Of a stretch of 64,000 bases of DNA, positions 9,351-18,202 are shown one piece after another. Below the pieces are notes generated by a model. That model was not told the origin of the DNA. It searched no databases and worked only from the letters and a program-made list of their open reading frames with translations. Each line of letters begins with the position of its first letter. Positions within the stretch are counted from its first letter, which is position 1. The stretch comes from HB2-32-21 sp041603535. GTDB taxonomy: Bacteria > Pseudomonadota > Gammaproteobacteria > Pseudomonadales > Porticoccaceae. The position numbers and the translations under genes were made by a program. The stretch is from positions 1-64,000 of the forward strand of contig JBFIEE010000008.1 in the NCBI GenBank assembly GCA_041603535.1, written 5' to 3'.

Positions 9351-9803
9351 TCAGGCCAGTTGCCACTGCACCAGCGTAAACGGTACTTTACCTTCGGGGT
9401 GGTGTTCGAATACGGCTGTAACCGGCGCACCGATGGAAATGTCCTGGCGAGGATCGCCCAGCAGGTTGCCGACCATACGAATATTGTTGGCTTCGGGTAG
9501 CTCAACGAGCACGACAATATAGGGGCCATGCTCCTGTAAGGCAGGGTGTACCGGATGCCAGACACGCTCCCAGCTATAAATGAGACCGGTGCCCGTTACT
9601 TCGCTCCAACCCAGATCAAAAGATCGGCAACTGTGGCACAGCCACTCCGGGCCCCACTGCCACTCATGGCATGATTTGCATCGCTGCACCAATAGTTTAT
9701 TGTCTTTGAGCCCTTCCCAATAGGGTGTGTCCAGTCCGTCCCGGCTCGGCATGGGGGCTGGCAGTCCTGGGGGAAGATAGCTATTTGAGTCTGCGCTGCT
9801 CAT
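9351..9803 (-). CDS. DUF35 OB-fold/zinc-ribbon acyl-CoA-binding protein
   Basis: Accessory subunit, 150 aa. An N-terminal helix region is followed by a rubredoxin-like zinc ribbon (CKSCHEW and, 14 residues on, CHSC) and an OB-fold domain (GTGLIYSWERVWHPVHPAL through VTAVFEHHPEGKVPF). DUF35 proteins pair with thiolase-like enzymes and help bind acyl-CoA; in steroid side-chain degradation the DUF35 domain of ChsH2 binds the aldolase Ltp2. Its ATG overlaps the stop of the thiolase-like gene by 4 bp, which supports a two-protein complex. Confidence 0.9.
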   Translation of the reverse strand: MSSADSNSYLPPGLPAPMPSRDGLDTPYWEGLKDNKLLVQRCKSCHEWQWGPEWLCHSCRSFDLGWSEVTGTGLIYSWERVWHPVHPALQEHGPYIVVLVELPEANNIRMVGNLLGDPRQDISIGAPVTAVFEHHPEGKVPFTLVQWQLA

Positions 9804-10984
9804 GCGAGAGTCTCCTGGCTGCCAAAAATGCAGTTGCTGACGGGTGTCACCATGGGGCCTGAAGTGACCATGGACACACTGGCTCCGACTACCTGATTGG
9901 TAGACTCTCCACGGATCTGGCGTACCGCCTCGATAATGAGCTCAAGGCCATGCATGTAACATTCCGCTAGATTGCCGCCGCTGGTATTGAGCGGCAATTT
10001 ACCGGTGGGTGCCAATAGATTGTCATAACGAATGAACTCGTTGGCTTCTTCATGGGTGCAGAAACCATGTTCAATGATTGACATCACCACACCGCCGGTA
10101 AAGTTTTCGTAGCTTTGCAGCACATCCACATCCTCAGGGCCGACACCGGCCATGCTGTAGAGGCGTGGCGCCAGCGAAGTAAAACTGGATGTCGCGTAAA
10201 GTGGTGCATTGTGACAGGGTGCCGCATTGCGGTATTCAGAACCAGCAGTTGCGCCGAGAAGATAGGCTGGTTTCTGTTTCATGTGCTTCGCTTTGTCGGC
10301 GGAGACCAGCACCATGGCCGCGGCGCCGTCATTTTCCATGCAGCAGTCGTAAAGTTGATAGGGCTCGACGATCCAGCGCGCATCATCATATTTCTCGGCG
10401 CTCAGGGGGCGACCGTGCATTACCGCCCTGGGGTTATTCTGAGCGTGTTGATAGGTCGCCAGCGACACGGCTTTATAGGTATCACGGGTGACGCCGGTCT
10501 CATGGAGGTGCCGGGTGCAGCGCATGGCGAACATCTGCGCTGGCGACATCATGCCATAGGGGATGGTGTAGGCCGGGTCTCCGGACACGCCGGACGATTT
10601 TGGCCCCTGGCCAAAGCGGGCAAACTGGCCCTGCGCCAGGGCACGAAATACCACCACGCAGTCCGCCACCCCCGTCGCGATGGCCGCCGCCGCATTGGCA
10701 ACCGCAGCACTGCCACCACCACCACCGCCACCCCACTGCATGTTGGCGAATTTTAGTTCGTGCATGCCGAGCGCGGCGGACAAACGCGACGGATCGCTGC
10801 GATCATTGCTGAATGACGAAAACCCGTCGATTTCGCGGGGGTCAAGGCCGGCGTCGTCACAGGCCGCGAGAACGGCTTTTAGCGCCAGGACAAATTCAGG
10901 GTCTTGCGAACCGCCGCGTTTGTAGTAGACGGTTTCACCAACACCGACCACTGCGACTTTGCCTCTGAGTGTTCTGTTGGTCAT
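9800..10984 (-). CDS. Thiolase-like lipid-transfer protein, probable Ltp2-type aldolase
   Basis: Thiolase-fold protein of the SCP2/lipid-transfer branch, 394 aa from the ATG at 10984 (a TTG at 10990 is also in frame). It opens with GKVAVVGVGET. Where true thiolases have the nucleophilic Cys, this protein has a run of seven glycines (MQWGGGGGGGSAAV). In place of the C-terminal GHP motif it has SGGNLAECYMHG. Loss of both thiolase catalytic motifs, together with a partner DUF35 gene, matches Ltp2-like retro-aldolases that split beta-hydroxyacyl-CoA thioesters and are reported to use tyrosines. It is therefore likely an aldolase rather than a thiolase. The starting compound is unknown. Confidence 0.82.
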   Translation of the reverse strand: MTNRTLRGKVAVVGVGETVYYKRGGSQDPEFVLALKAVLAACDDAGLDPREIDGFSSFSNDRSDPSRLSAALGMHELKFANMQWGGGGGGGSAAVANAAAAIATGVADCVVVFRALAQGQFARFGQGPKSSGVSGDPAYTIPYGMMSPAQMFAMRCTRHLHETGVTRDTYKAVSLATYQHAQNNPRAVMHGRPLSAEKYDDARWIVEPYQLYDCCMENDGAAAMVLVSADKAKHMKQKPAYLLGATAGSEYRNAAPCHNAPLYATSSFTSLAPRLYSMAGVGPEDVDVLQSYENFTGGVVMSIIEHGFCTHEEANEFIRYDNLLAPTGKLPLNTSGGNLAECYMHGLELIIEAVRQIRGESTNQVVGASVSMVTSGPMVTPVSNCIFGSQETLA

Positions 10985-11428
10985 ATTCAATTGCCAGTCA
11001 TGAGTAATTTTTTTAATTGGTCTGTTTGTGTTGCTATAACGCCGAGCGGATCATCAGACTGTTTAGCGTGCTGGTCGCCATGTCTCGCGTGAACTGCCGG
11101 AGCGTATGTTGTACCACCGAACATAATTGAGACGTGGTGAATCTGCTGCGCCTGGCGAGACTGGTTCGGTGGGTCGCCCAGGCCACTGACAAATTCACGA
11201 TACCGTAAATCGCCGACTCGCCCGTGTATGGCGTGAGCGCCCCGGTGATGGGGTAGTTATAGTTGGTTCTCGCATCGCCTGTCAAACGAAGCGGTCAGGG
11301 GCTGCTGATTATTTTCTGTTACGTGGCCTGTTTTTAGGTATATTCGTTGTCCAAAACTGAGTGCGTATAACGTAGCGAAGTATCTTGTTGAAAACTCCGA
11401 AACCAGATAAAGGATAGAGAAGGCCGCC
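10985..11428. other. Intergenic region between divergent genes, with a 9-bp inverted repeat
   Basis: No convincing gene lies here. A perfect inverted repeat, CCACCGAAC at 11114-11122 and GTTCGGTGG at 11164-11172, could fold into a hairpin or form spaced half-sites. The region must hold the promoters of the thiolase-like gene (leftward) and the luciferase-like oxidoreductase gene (rightward). Confidence 0.5.
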
Positions 11429-12463
11429 ATGAAAATAGATGTCATGAGTAATCCCCGGGAGCTCCACGCTATTCAAACTCAGGCTCGGGACATAGAGCAG
11501 TCGGGCTTCAGCGGCATTACCTTCACTGAGGGTGGTCGCACGGCTTATCTATCTGTAGCCGCAGCAGCGCTGGCCACGGAAAAACTTGAGTTTGCCACTG
11601 GCATTGCGGTGGCTTTCCCGCGTAGCCCCATGGTCACTGCCGCCTGCGCCTGGGAACTTCAGGAGGCCAGTCGGGGCCGGTTTCGGCTCGGCCTTGGCAC
11701 GCAGGTGCGCGCCCACATCACTCGTCGCTACGGTGTCGAGTTCGATCCGCCGGGTCCGCGAATGCGCGACTATATCGGTGCACTAAAAGCTATTTTCAAG
11801 GCGTACCAGGGTGAAGCAAAGCTTGATTACCAAGGCCCCTATTATCAGTTGACGCTGCTGAACCAGATGTGGTCGCCCGGACCGATTGCTTACCCTGCGC
11901 CCGCCATCGACGCGGCAGCGGTCAACCCGTACATGCTGAAAATGGCTGGCGAATTGTGCGACGGCGTACAGGTGCATCCGTTCCATAGTCAAAAATACAT
12001 CACGGATATGTTGCTGCCTGCGGTCGCCGAGGGCGCAGCTAAGGCTCAGCGCGATCCAGCCGAGGTTGAACTGCTCGTTCCCGTGCTCACCATTGTCGGC
12101 AACAACGAAAAAGAAAAAGCGGCTTCGCGGGAGTTCTGCCGCCAGCAGGTGGCTTTTTATGGCTCGACACCAAACTATGCTTTTCAATTCGACTTGCTGG
12201 GCTTTGATGGCACCACTGCGAAAATACGTGAGCGCCAGAAGGCTGGCGATATGGCGGGTATGTCGGCAGTGATCAGCGATGAGATATTGCAACATTACAC
12301 CGTTGAAGCCAGTTGGGATGATCTGGCAGACAGGCTGTTGGGGCGATATCGGGGCGTCGCTGAGCGCCTGATTATTTACACCGCGGGAATGGACTACGCT
12401 CGTGATCCGAGTTCCATTGGTCGTTGGGGGGAAGTCGCCAGAGCGGTGATCGCACAGGACTAG
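11429..12463 (+). CDS. LLM-class (luciferase-like) oxidoreductase, TIGR03617-like, possibly F420-dependent
   Basis: TIM-barrel flavin- or F420-dependent oxidoreductase, 344 aa. Family features include GFSGITFTEGG, LEFATGIAVAFPRSPM, GRFRLGLGTQVRAHI and, near the middle, PYMLKMAGELCDGVQVHPF. These resemble the group usually annotated as F420-dependent LLM proteins. The ATG has AGAAGG about 6 bases upstream. It lies next to the amidohydrolase/aldolase group and may act on the same substrate class. Cofactor use cannot be decided from the sequence; most gammaproteobacteria lack F420, so FMN is the alternative. Its stop is next to that of the convergent oxygenase gene. Confidence 0.85.
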   Translation: MKIDVMSNPRELHAIQTQARDIEQSGFSGITFTEGGRTAYLSVAAAALATEKLEFATGIAVAFPRSPMVTAACAWELQEASRGRFRLGLGTQVRAHITRRYGVEFDPPGPRMRDYIGALKAIFKAYQGEAKLDYQGPYYQLTLLNQMWSPGPIAYPAPAIDAAAVNPYMLKMAGELCDGVQVHPFHSQKYITDMLLPAVAEGAAKAQRDPAEVELLVPVLTIVGNNEKEKAASREFCRQQVAFYGSTPNYAFQFDLLGFDGTTAKIRERQKAGDMAGMSAVISDEILQHYTVEASWDDLADRLLGRYRGVAERLIIYTAGMDYARDPSSIGRWGEVARAVIAQD

Positions 12464-12464
12464 T

Positions 12465-13172
12465 TCACCGAGGTGGATCAAGACGGCTGCCGGTAGAATT
12501 ATTCACCCGATACCAACCGGTGACGCTGTAGCGATTATTTTTCGTGGCAAGCACTTCGTGCGGGAAGTCTTCGCTGAGGAACACCGCCAGCGTGCCCGAT
12601 AGTGGCGCGACCCGGGCGACGATGTCGCTACCTGCATCGGCGTAGATAACGAGTTCGCCAGCATCTTCGGGTACCCAGTTCGGGTTGAGATAGGCAACCA
12701 CGGACAGTACGCGGTTAGCCTGACCCTTAAAGGCGTCACGGTGTATTTTGTAAAAGTCGCCGGGGCGGTAACGGGAAAAATGACTTTCAAAGGAAAACAG
12801 ACCGAGCAAGAGCGTTCGATTAAGGTAGGTCTGGAGCAGCGCGGTCCAGGCTAACCATTGGCGTTGAGCCGCTGTTTCACCGCCAATCCAGAGGATGTCA
12901 TTGCGGCGAACCCCCTTATTACATGTGCGATGGTTCTGCCGTCCTATACCGCCTCTGGCAAAAATGCTGTCTGGAACCTGCTGGATTTCCAGCAATAAAG
13001 CGCTGGCCAACGTAACCGGGAAAGCATTGGGCGTTATGCTGTAACCGTGCTGCAGGAGATCGCTTGCCATGCGGGCGAAGGTGGTCTCTCCGCCGGCGAC
13101 GCCAACCGTTTCATAAGGCCGATGACCGGATAGCAGATGGACTGATGTGGGGCGAAGTTGCGATACGGTCAT
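12465..13172 (-). CDS. 2-oxoglutarate/Fe(II)-dependent oxygenase (prolyl-4-hydroxylase-like)
   Basis: Double-stranded beta-helix dioxygenase, 235 aa. The iron-binding HxD is in KIHRDAF, the distal His is in DFPHEVL, and the 2-oxoglutarate-binding Arg is in NRYSVTGWYR, so all key residues are present. The layout resembles SM-20/PiuC-type hydroxylases, which modify proteins or small molecules. The gene stands alone and is transcribed away from ptsP. The substrate is unknown. Confidence 0.85.
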   Translation of the reverse strand: MTVSQLRPTSVHLLSGHRPYETVGVAGGETTFARMASDLLQHGYSITPNAFPVTLASALLLEIQQVPDSIFARGGIGRQNHRTCNKGVRRNDILWIGGETAAQRQWLAWTALLQTYLNRTLLLGLFSFESHFSRYRPGDFYKIHRDAFKGQANRVLSVVAYLNPNWVPEDAGELVIYADAGSDIVARVAPLSGTLAVFLSEDFPHEVLATKNNRYSVTGWYRVNNSTGSRLDPPR

Positions 13173-13463
13173 TAAAGGTCTTCTCGGTATCGGGGACTGC
13201 GCAGTATTTGCCTCCTGGCCGGTGGAGTAAAGGAATTTGTCTGTATCGGGTCAAGGTGGAATTTAATGCTGGTTGTTCAATTAATGTCTTGCCATTTTTG
13301 TGGTTTGGTCTTATATAGCACCCGCAATGGGTGAGGCGTTCTGCCCGCTCAAAAAGATCGTGATTGCCGACTGCACTGGTGTCGGTGCTCTGGGTAGCAT
13401 GACTGATATCAGATGGAAAAGCTCGGGGCGTAGACTCGGGACAAGGTGCCGGACAAGAACTGT

Positions 13464-15701
13464 ATGAGAAGTGTTATTCAAGAGCTGACCCATATTGTTC
13501 AGGCCGTTTCGCTTGCCGATTCGCCCGACCAGCAGGTGTCGTTGATTGTCGAGTCGATCAGCCGCTCGATGGCTGTGGATGTCTGCAGCCTTTATCTGGT
13601 CAACGAGCAAGGCGATATGGTGCTGACGGCGACCCACGGCCTGGCTGGCGCGGCAGTGCGTAAGGTGATTTTGCCTGCTGGTAAGGGTCTCGTTGGCCTG
13701 GCCGCCGCCAGCCGTCGCCCGGTTAATATCGCCGATGCGCCGCAGCATCCCGCCTATTTTTATGTACCTGAGGCTGCGGAAGACCGCTTTCACGGTTTTT
13801 GCGCAGTGCCGCTAGTTTCTTTGGGAAAAACCATCGGTGTCTTGGTGGTGCAAAGCAGCGAGATGCGGAAGTTTTCAAACGATGAAGAAGGCTTTTTCGT
13901 CACGCTGGCTGCCCAGTTAGCGTTGCTGCTGGTTAATTTTTCGCTGTCACCCTACGGTACCGAGAACAATGTGCGCGTATTCGGTGTTAGCGGTGCCCCC
14001 GGTGTGGCAATCGGGCATAGCCAATTCTGTGATCACGGTGAACTCTATCAGGTGCCCAGCGGGGTTTGCGAAAATATCGAGACTGCGCTCGCTGACTGGC
14101 GCGCCTTGTTAAAGCAGGTGCGTTATCAACTGGAGGATGAAAGAAAAGCGCTTGGCAAGGTGCTGAGTGACGAGGCAGGCGGTATTTTTACGGCTTACAG
14201 CATGTTGCTTGAAGATCCCGCATTTAATCTCCGAGTAGAGACCCGTATTCGCGAGGGAAACTGGCTGCCGGGTGCTTTACGCTTGACCATACAACATTTT
14301 GCCGAGTGCTTCCTGGCGATGGAGGATCCTTATCTGCAAGCCCGGCATGAAGATATTCGTCATCTCGGTAACAAGTTGTATCAGGTGTGGCAGGGCGACA
14401 AGGGAGCAACGTGTCAAGCGGCAGTGGATGTGATACTGGTTGGGTCACAGGTTAGCGTGTCAGATATCGCCGCCGTTGCCGCGGGCCACCTACAGGGCAT
14501 TGTCAGTTTTGGTGGATCGCGTTTATCTCATGCGGCGGTGTTGGCTAACGCACTTGGCATCCCGGCAGTGATGGGCACGGGGACAATTCCCGGATTGATG
14601 GATGGGCAGCCGCTGATTGTCGATGGACAACAGGGCCAGGTCTTTGTCAATCCGAGTGAAATCGTGTTGGGCGAGTATCGCAAGCTGATTCGTGAACACG
14701 ATAAATTTATCCGTCAGCTAGATAATCTCCGTGAACAACCAGCGCTAACCATGGACGGCCAGTTCATTCATCTGTATACGAATACCGGGCTGTTGGCAGA
14801 TATATCGCCTGGGCTGCGAGCCGGTGCACAGGGTATTGGCCTGTACCGCACGGAAATACCGTTTATGGTGCACGAGAGTTTTCCATCGGAAGACGAACAG
14901 GTGGCGGTGTATCGGCAGGTACTTGAAGCGTATCGAGGCAAGCCTGTTTATATGCGAACGCTTGATATTGGCGGTGATAAACAGTTGCCGTATTTTGCCA
15001 TACGGGGCGAAGACAATCCTGCGCTCGGCTGGCGGGGCATTCGTTTTTCCCTGGATAACAGTCAGTTGTTTATGACGCAGATCAGGGCTATGTTGCGAGC
15101 TGCGGAAGCTAGGAGCGATTTGCATATTCTGTTACCCATGGTGAGTTCGACCCAGGAGATCGACGACTTCCAGGTGTTGCTCATCGAAGCCATGCGCCAG
15201 CTCATTGAGGAGGGTGTAACGGTAGCGTTACCGCGGCTGGGGATCATGGTCGAAGTGCCTGCGGCTATTTCACAGATTCCGATTTGGGCCAGAAAACTCG
15301 ATTTTATTTCAATAGGTTCCAATGACCTCAGTCAGTATCTACTGGCCCTGGACAGAAACAACGCGCGGGTTGCATCGCGCTACGACCATGTGCATCCGGC
15401 TGTATTACACGAAATTCAACGTATCGTGATGCATGCCAGGGCCGGTCAAATCCCGGTCAGCTTGTGTGGTGAAATGGCCGCCGACCCCGTTGCTGTCGTG
15501 CTGCTGCTGGGCCTGGGACTGCGAACCCTGAGTCTGAGTGCCGCGAAGCTGCCCTATATAAAATGGTTAATAAGGACTATTTCCATACAGCAAGCTGAGG
15601 ATGTCGTTAATCAGGCGCTGCTAATGGACAACGCCAAAACTATCAGGAGTCTGGTCGAAACAACGCTGAAAGAACTGGGGTTGACGGAAATTTTCCGTTG
15701 A
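13464..15701 (+). CDS. ptsP: Phosphoenolpyruvate-protein phosphotransferase of the nitrogen PTS (EI-Ntr)
   Basis: First enzyme of the regulatory nitrogen PTS, 745 aa: it takes phosphate from PEP and passes it to NPr. An N-terminal GAF domain (about residues 1-150, VCSLYLVNEQGDMVLTATHG) is followed by the EI N-terminal region, the phosphohistidine site (GGSRLSHAAVLANALGIPAV, active His in SHAA), and the PEP-binding barrel (TLDIGGDKQLPYF, GSNDLSQYLLALDR, SLCGEMAADP). The ATG at 13464 matches the usual PtsP start better than the GTG at 13446. In many relatives rppH precedes ptsP; it is absent here. An MgtC-like gene follows after 39 bp, so ptsP may head the operon that ends at 18652. Confidence 0.95.
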   Translation: MRSVIQELTHIVQAVSLADSPDQQVSLIVESISRSMAVDVCSLYLVNEQGDMVLTATHGLAGAAVRKVILPAGKGLVGLAAASRRPVNIADAPQHPAYFYVPEAAEDRFHGFCAVPLVSLGKTIGVLVVQSSEMRKFSNDEEGFFVTLAAQLALLLVNFSLSPYGTENNVRVFGVSGAPGVAIGHSQFCDHGELYQVPSGVCENIETALADWRALLKQVRYQLEDERKALGKVLSDEAGGIFTAYSMLLEDPAFNLRVETRIREGNWLPGALRLTIQHFAECFLAMEDPYLQARHEDIRHLGNKLYQVWQGDKGATCQAAVDVILVGSQVSVSDIAAVAAGHLQGIVSFGGSRLSHAAVLANALGIPAVMGTGTIPGLMDGQPLIVDGQQGQVFVNPSEIVLGEYRKLIREHDKFIRQLDNLREQPALTMDGQFIHLYTNTGLLADISPGLRAGAQGIGLYRTEIPFMVHESFPSEDEQVAVYRQVLEAYRGKPVYMRTLDIGGDKQLPYFAIRGEDNPALGWRGIRFSLDNSQLFMTQIRAMLRAAEARSDLHILLPMVSSTQEIDDFQVLLIEAMRQLIEEGVTVALPRLGIMVEVPAAISQIPIWARKLDFISIGSNDLSQYLLALDRNNARVASRYDHVHPAVLHEIQRIVMHARAGQIPVSLCGEMAADPVAVVLLLGLGLRTLSLSAAKLPYIKWLIRTISIQQAEDVVNQALLMDNAKTIRSLVETTLKELGLTEIFR

Positions 15702-15740
15702 TGATTTTGGGAAAGGCTCATTTATCTGAGGGAATGCAGA

Positions 15741-16241
15741 TTGAAGGGTGATAACTTACTGTCCATCGCGCCATATGACTGGCCATCCATTGCCACGGCA
15801 ATTTTTTGTGGCGCCATCATCGGTCTGGAGCGTCAACTTAGAGGCAAGCCGGTGGGAATTCGGACCTCATCAATAATCACCATGGGGACGTACATATTTC
15901 TACATTCGGCTATGTTGCTCAATAACGATGTTAGCGACCCTTCCCGCGTGATTGGTCAGGTGGTTACTGGTATTGGGTTTTTGGGCGCGGGGGTAATGCT
16001 GGCGCGCGATGGCACGGTAGTGGGGGTTACTTCCGCCGCGTCAATTTGGGTGCTGGCTGCGATAGGCGTTACGATTTCTCTTGGTCATCTGATGGCCGCG
16101 ATAAAATTGTCACTGGTCACGGTGGCGATTCTTTATGGCGTTGAGTTTCTGGAACAACACACCAAGACATTTAGTCGTGGCGTGCATTCGCGATACAGCA
16201 ATCGCCGAAAAACGGACAAGTCTGGAGGGAGTAAGTTGTGA
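15741..16241 (+). CDS. MgtC/SapB-family membrane protein
   Basis: Inner-membrane protein, 166 aa, matching the N-terminal membrane domain of MgtC. It carries family motifs AIIGLERQLRGKPVGIRT and GQVVTGIGFLGAGVML, with about four membrane segments. The C-terminal ACT-like domain of MgtC is missing, replaced by a short basic tail. MgtC proteins act in low-magnesium or acid growth, and some modulate F-ATP synthase. The start is TTG with GAGGG upstream; no in-frame ATG fits. The stop overlaps the GTG of the next gene, so these genes are translationally coupled. Confidence 0.9.
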   Translation: MKGDNLLSIAPYDWPSIATAIFCGAIIGLERQLRGKPVGIRTSSIITMGTYIFLHSAMLLNNDVSDPSRVIGQVVTGIGFLGAGVMLARDGTVVGVTSAASIWVLAAIGVTISLGHLMAAIKLSLVTVAILYGVEFLEQHTKTFSRGVHSRYSNRRKTDKSGGSKL

Positions 16242-17704
16242 CCAATGTGCTGGTAATCGTCGACAATGTAGAAGATATTGAGGCATATGATGCCAACGGT
16301 GTTGTGATTACCTTTGCTGAGTATCTGCAGGAACATCCCAAGAAAGGCGAAAAGAAAATCCGTCTTATTAATCTGTGTGATACCACGCATTACCTGAGCC
16401 GTGGTTATTATTGCTCTCTGCTGGCGGAGGCCCGTGGTCATCGGGTATTGCCGTCAGTTAACACTATCAACGACCTCCGCAACGAACAGCTTTACATGGC
16501 GCAGATTTCGGAAGGGTTGTTCCCTGATAAAGGGAAAGAGCAGGACCCTGAGCCGGGTACCAAAGAAACGATTTATGTATATTTTGGACACGCGTCCGAT
16601 CAGCGTTATGAAAAACTTGCACAGCGTTTATTTACGCTATTTCCCGCGCCCAGCCTGAAAGTGGTGATGACCTGGAAATCCCGATGGAAAATCAATAGCA
16701 TCCAACGCGTTGCTTTTGCCGGGTTGCCCCACAAGCAAAGACCGGCTTTCATGGAGGCATTGAATCGCTTTACTGAGCAGCACTGGAAAAGGAGCACCAG
16801 CAGGAAACGCTATCGTTGGGATATGGCTATTCTGGTTGAACCTGATGAAGCGATGCCGCCGAGCAACAAACTTGCATTGAGTAAGCTGATCAAAGCCGCA
16901 GAAAAAATTAATATCAATGCTGACCTGATCACCTCCGCCGATTACGCCAGGCTTAACGAATACGATGCCCTGTTTATCCGCACGACAACCGCCATTGATC
17001 ACTACACCTACCGGTTCTCTCGCAAAGCGGATATTGAGGGTATGGTCGTCGTCGACGATCCCACATCTATTTTGCGCTGTTGCAATAAAGTATTTTTACA
17101 GGATGCGTTTACCTACAACAAGGTGCCATCTTTAGCGACGCAGGCGGTATTTGGTTTTGATGGCAAAACTGTCAGGGATATAGAACAACAATTTGACTAC
17201 CCCATGGTATTGAAGGTGCCTGAGAGCTCCTTCTCGCGCGGTGTTTTCAAGGTCGCTGGACGAGAGGAGCTGGTCAATCGGCTGGAGCAGTTGCTGGCTG
17301 AAACGGCCATCGTACTCGTGCAGGAATACCTTTATACAGATTATGACTGGCGTATTGGTGTGTTCAACAATAGGCCGCTGTTTGCCTGCCGGTATTTTAT
17401 GGCGAGAAACCATTGGCAAATTTATAATCACAGCAGTGAACGCCATAGCAGTGGTGACTTCGAAACAATGCCCACATTTGAAGTGCCCAAACCAGTGCTC
17501 GATGCTGCGCTTAAAGCGTCGAAAGTGATTGGTGATGGCTTATATGGTGTTGACATCAAGCAGCTGGGAAAGCAGGCCTATGTGGTGGAGGTCAACGACA
17601 ACCCGAGTCTTGATCACAAAGTTGAAGACGTCTATTTGGGTGATGAATTATATATGCTGGTGATGAACGAAATGGTCAGGCGCCTGGAGCTGCGAGGGCG
17701 ATAA
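16238..17704 (+). CDS. RimK-like ATP-grasp ligase with N-terminal RLAN domain
   Basis: Amide-bond ligase, 488 aa. Residues 1 to about 160 match the RLAN domain (RimK-like ATP-grasp N-terminal; LINLCDTTHYLSRGYYCSLL), followed by a linker and an ATP-grasp domain from about residue 280. ATP-grasp features include MVLKVPESSFSRGVFKV, the DWRIGVFNNRPLF region and the metal-binding VVEVNDNPSLDHK. RimK-type enzymes join amino acids, often glutamate, to a protein or peptide carboxyl end. Its GTG overlaps the MgtC-like stop, and its own stop is next to the GTG of a GNAT gene. Substrate not known; the last gene of this operon is a candidate. Confidence 0.88.
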   Translation: MTNVLVIVDNVEDIEAYDANGVVITFAEYLQEHPKKGEKKIRLINLCDTTHYLSRGYYCSLLAEARGHRVLPSVNTINDLRNEQLYMAQISEGLFPDKGKEQDPEPGTKETIYVYFGHASDQRYEKLAQRLFTLFPAPSLKVVMTWKSRWKINSIQRVAFAGLPHKQRPAFMEALNRFTEQHWKRSTSRKRYRWDMAILVEPDEAMPPSNKLALSKLIKAAEKININADLITSADYARLNEYDALFIRTTTAIDHYTYRFSRKADIEGMVVVDDPTSILRCCNKVFLQDAFTYNKVPSLATQAVFGFDGKTVRDIEQQFDYPMVLKVPESSFSRGVFKVAGREELVNRLEQLLAETAIVLVQEYLYTDYDWRIGVFNNRPLFACRYFMARNHWQIYNHSSERHSSGDFETMPTFEVPKPVLDAALKASKVIGDGLYGVDIKQLGKQAYVVEVNDNPSLDHKVEDVYLGDELYMLVMNEMVRRLELRGR

Positions 17705-18181
17705 GTGGCGGCTTCACTGGTTATTCGAAATGCCACTGCCGCCGACATCCCGATGCTGCTGGATATTGAAGGGAGCAGTTTTCCCAGCGACCATATTTCA
17801 AAACGGCAATTCAGTTATTTCCTGAAAAAAGCTAAAGCCAGGACATTCGTTGCCCTTGTTGACGGTGTAGTTAGTGGCTATGGCATTGTGTTATTGCCTG
17901 CACGGAGGAACTACGCGCGACTGTATTCGTTGGCGGTGGCCAAAAATATGAGGGGGGTTGGTATAGGCGATCGCTTATTGACGGCTGTCGATCAAGCGGT
18001 GGAAAATATGGGCTATTCTGCGCTGGGGCTGGAGGTTCGAGTTTCCAGTGTGGGCGTAAGAAGGCTCTATGAAAAACACGGGTTTGTAGTTTGCTGCGTT
18101 CTGAGTGGATACTACGGCGATGGCGAAGACGGGCTCAAAATGAAAAAGCAGATGGGGAGTAGCGATACTAAAAAATCGTGA
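17705..18181 (+). CDS. GNAT-family N-acetyltransferase (RimI-like)
   Basis: Acetyl-CoA-dependent acyltransferase, 158 aa. The acetyl-CoA-binding motif A is clear (RLYSLAVAKNMRGVGIGDRLL), followed by LYEKHGF typical of RimI-type enzymes. RimI-like proteins acetylate protein N-termini or side chains; others modify small amines. The GTG start directly follows the ligase stop, so the two proteins are probably made together. Pairing of ATP-grasp ligases with GNATs is known in peptide- and protein-modification systems. Target unknown. Confidence 0.85.
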   Translation: MAASLVIRNATAADIPMLLDIEGSSFPSDHISKRQFSYFLKKAKARTFVALVDGVVSGYGIVLLPARRNYARLYSLAVAKNMRGVGIGDRLLTAVDQAVENMGYSALGLEVRVSSVGVRRLYEKHGFVVCCVLSGYYGDGEDGLKMKKQMGSSDTKKS

Positions 18182-18202
18182 ATATTGAGGGAATTATTTT
18201 TT

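Noticed and set aside
11034..11285. Open frame of 83 codons on the minus strand in the divergent gap
   Set aside because: No family motif, weak start context, and it crosses the inverted repeat; more likely non-coding.
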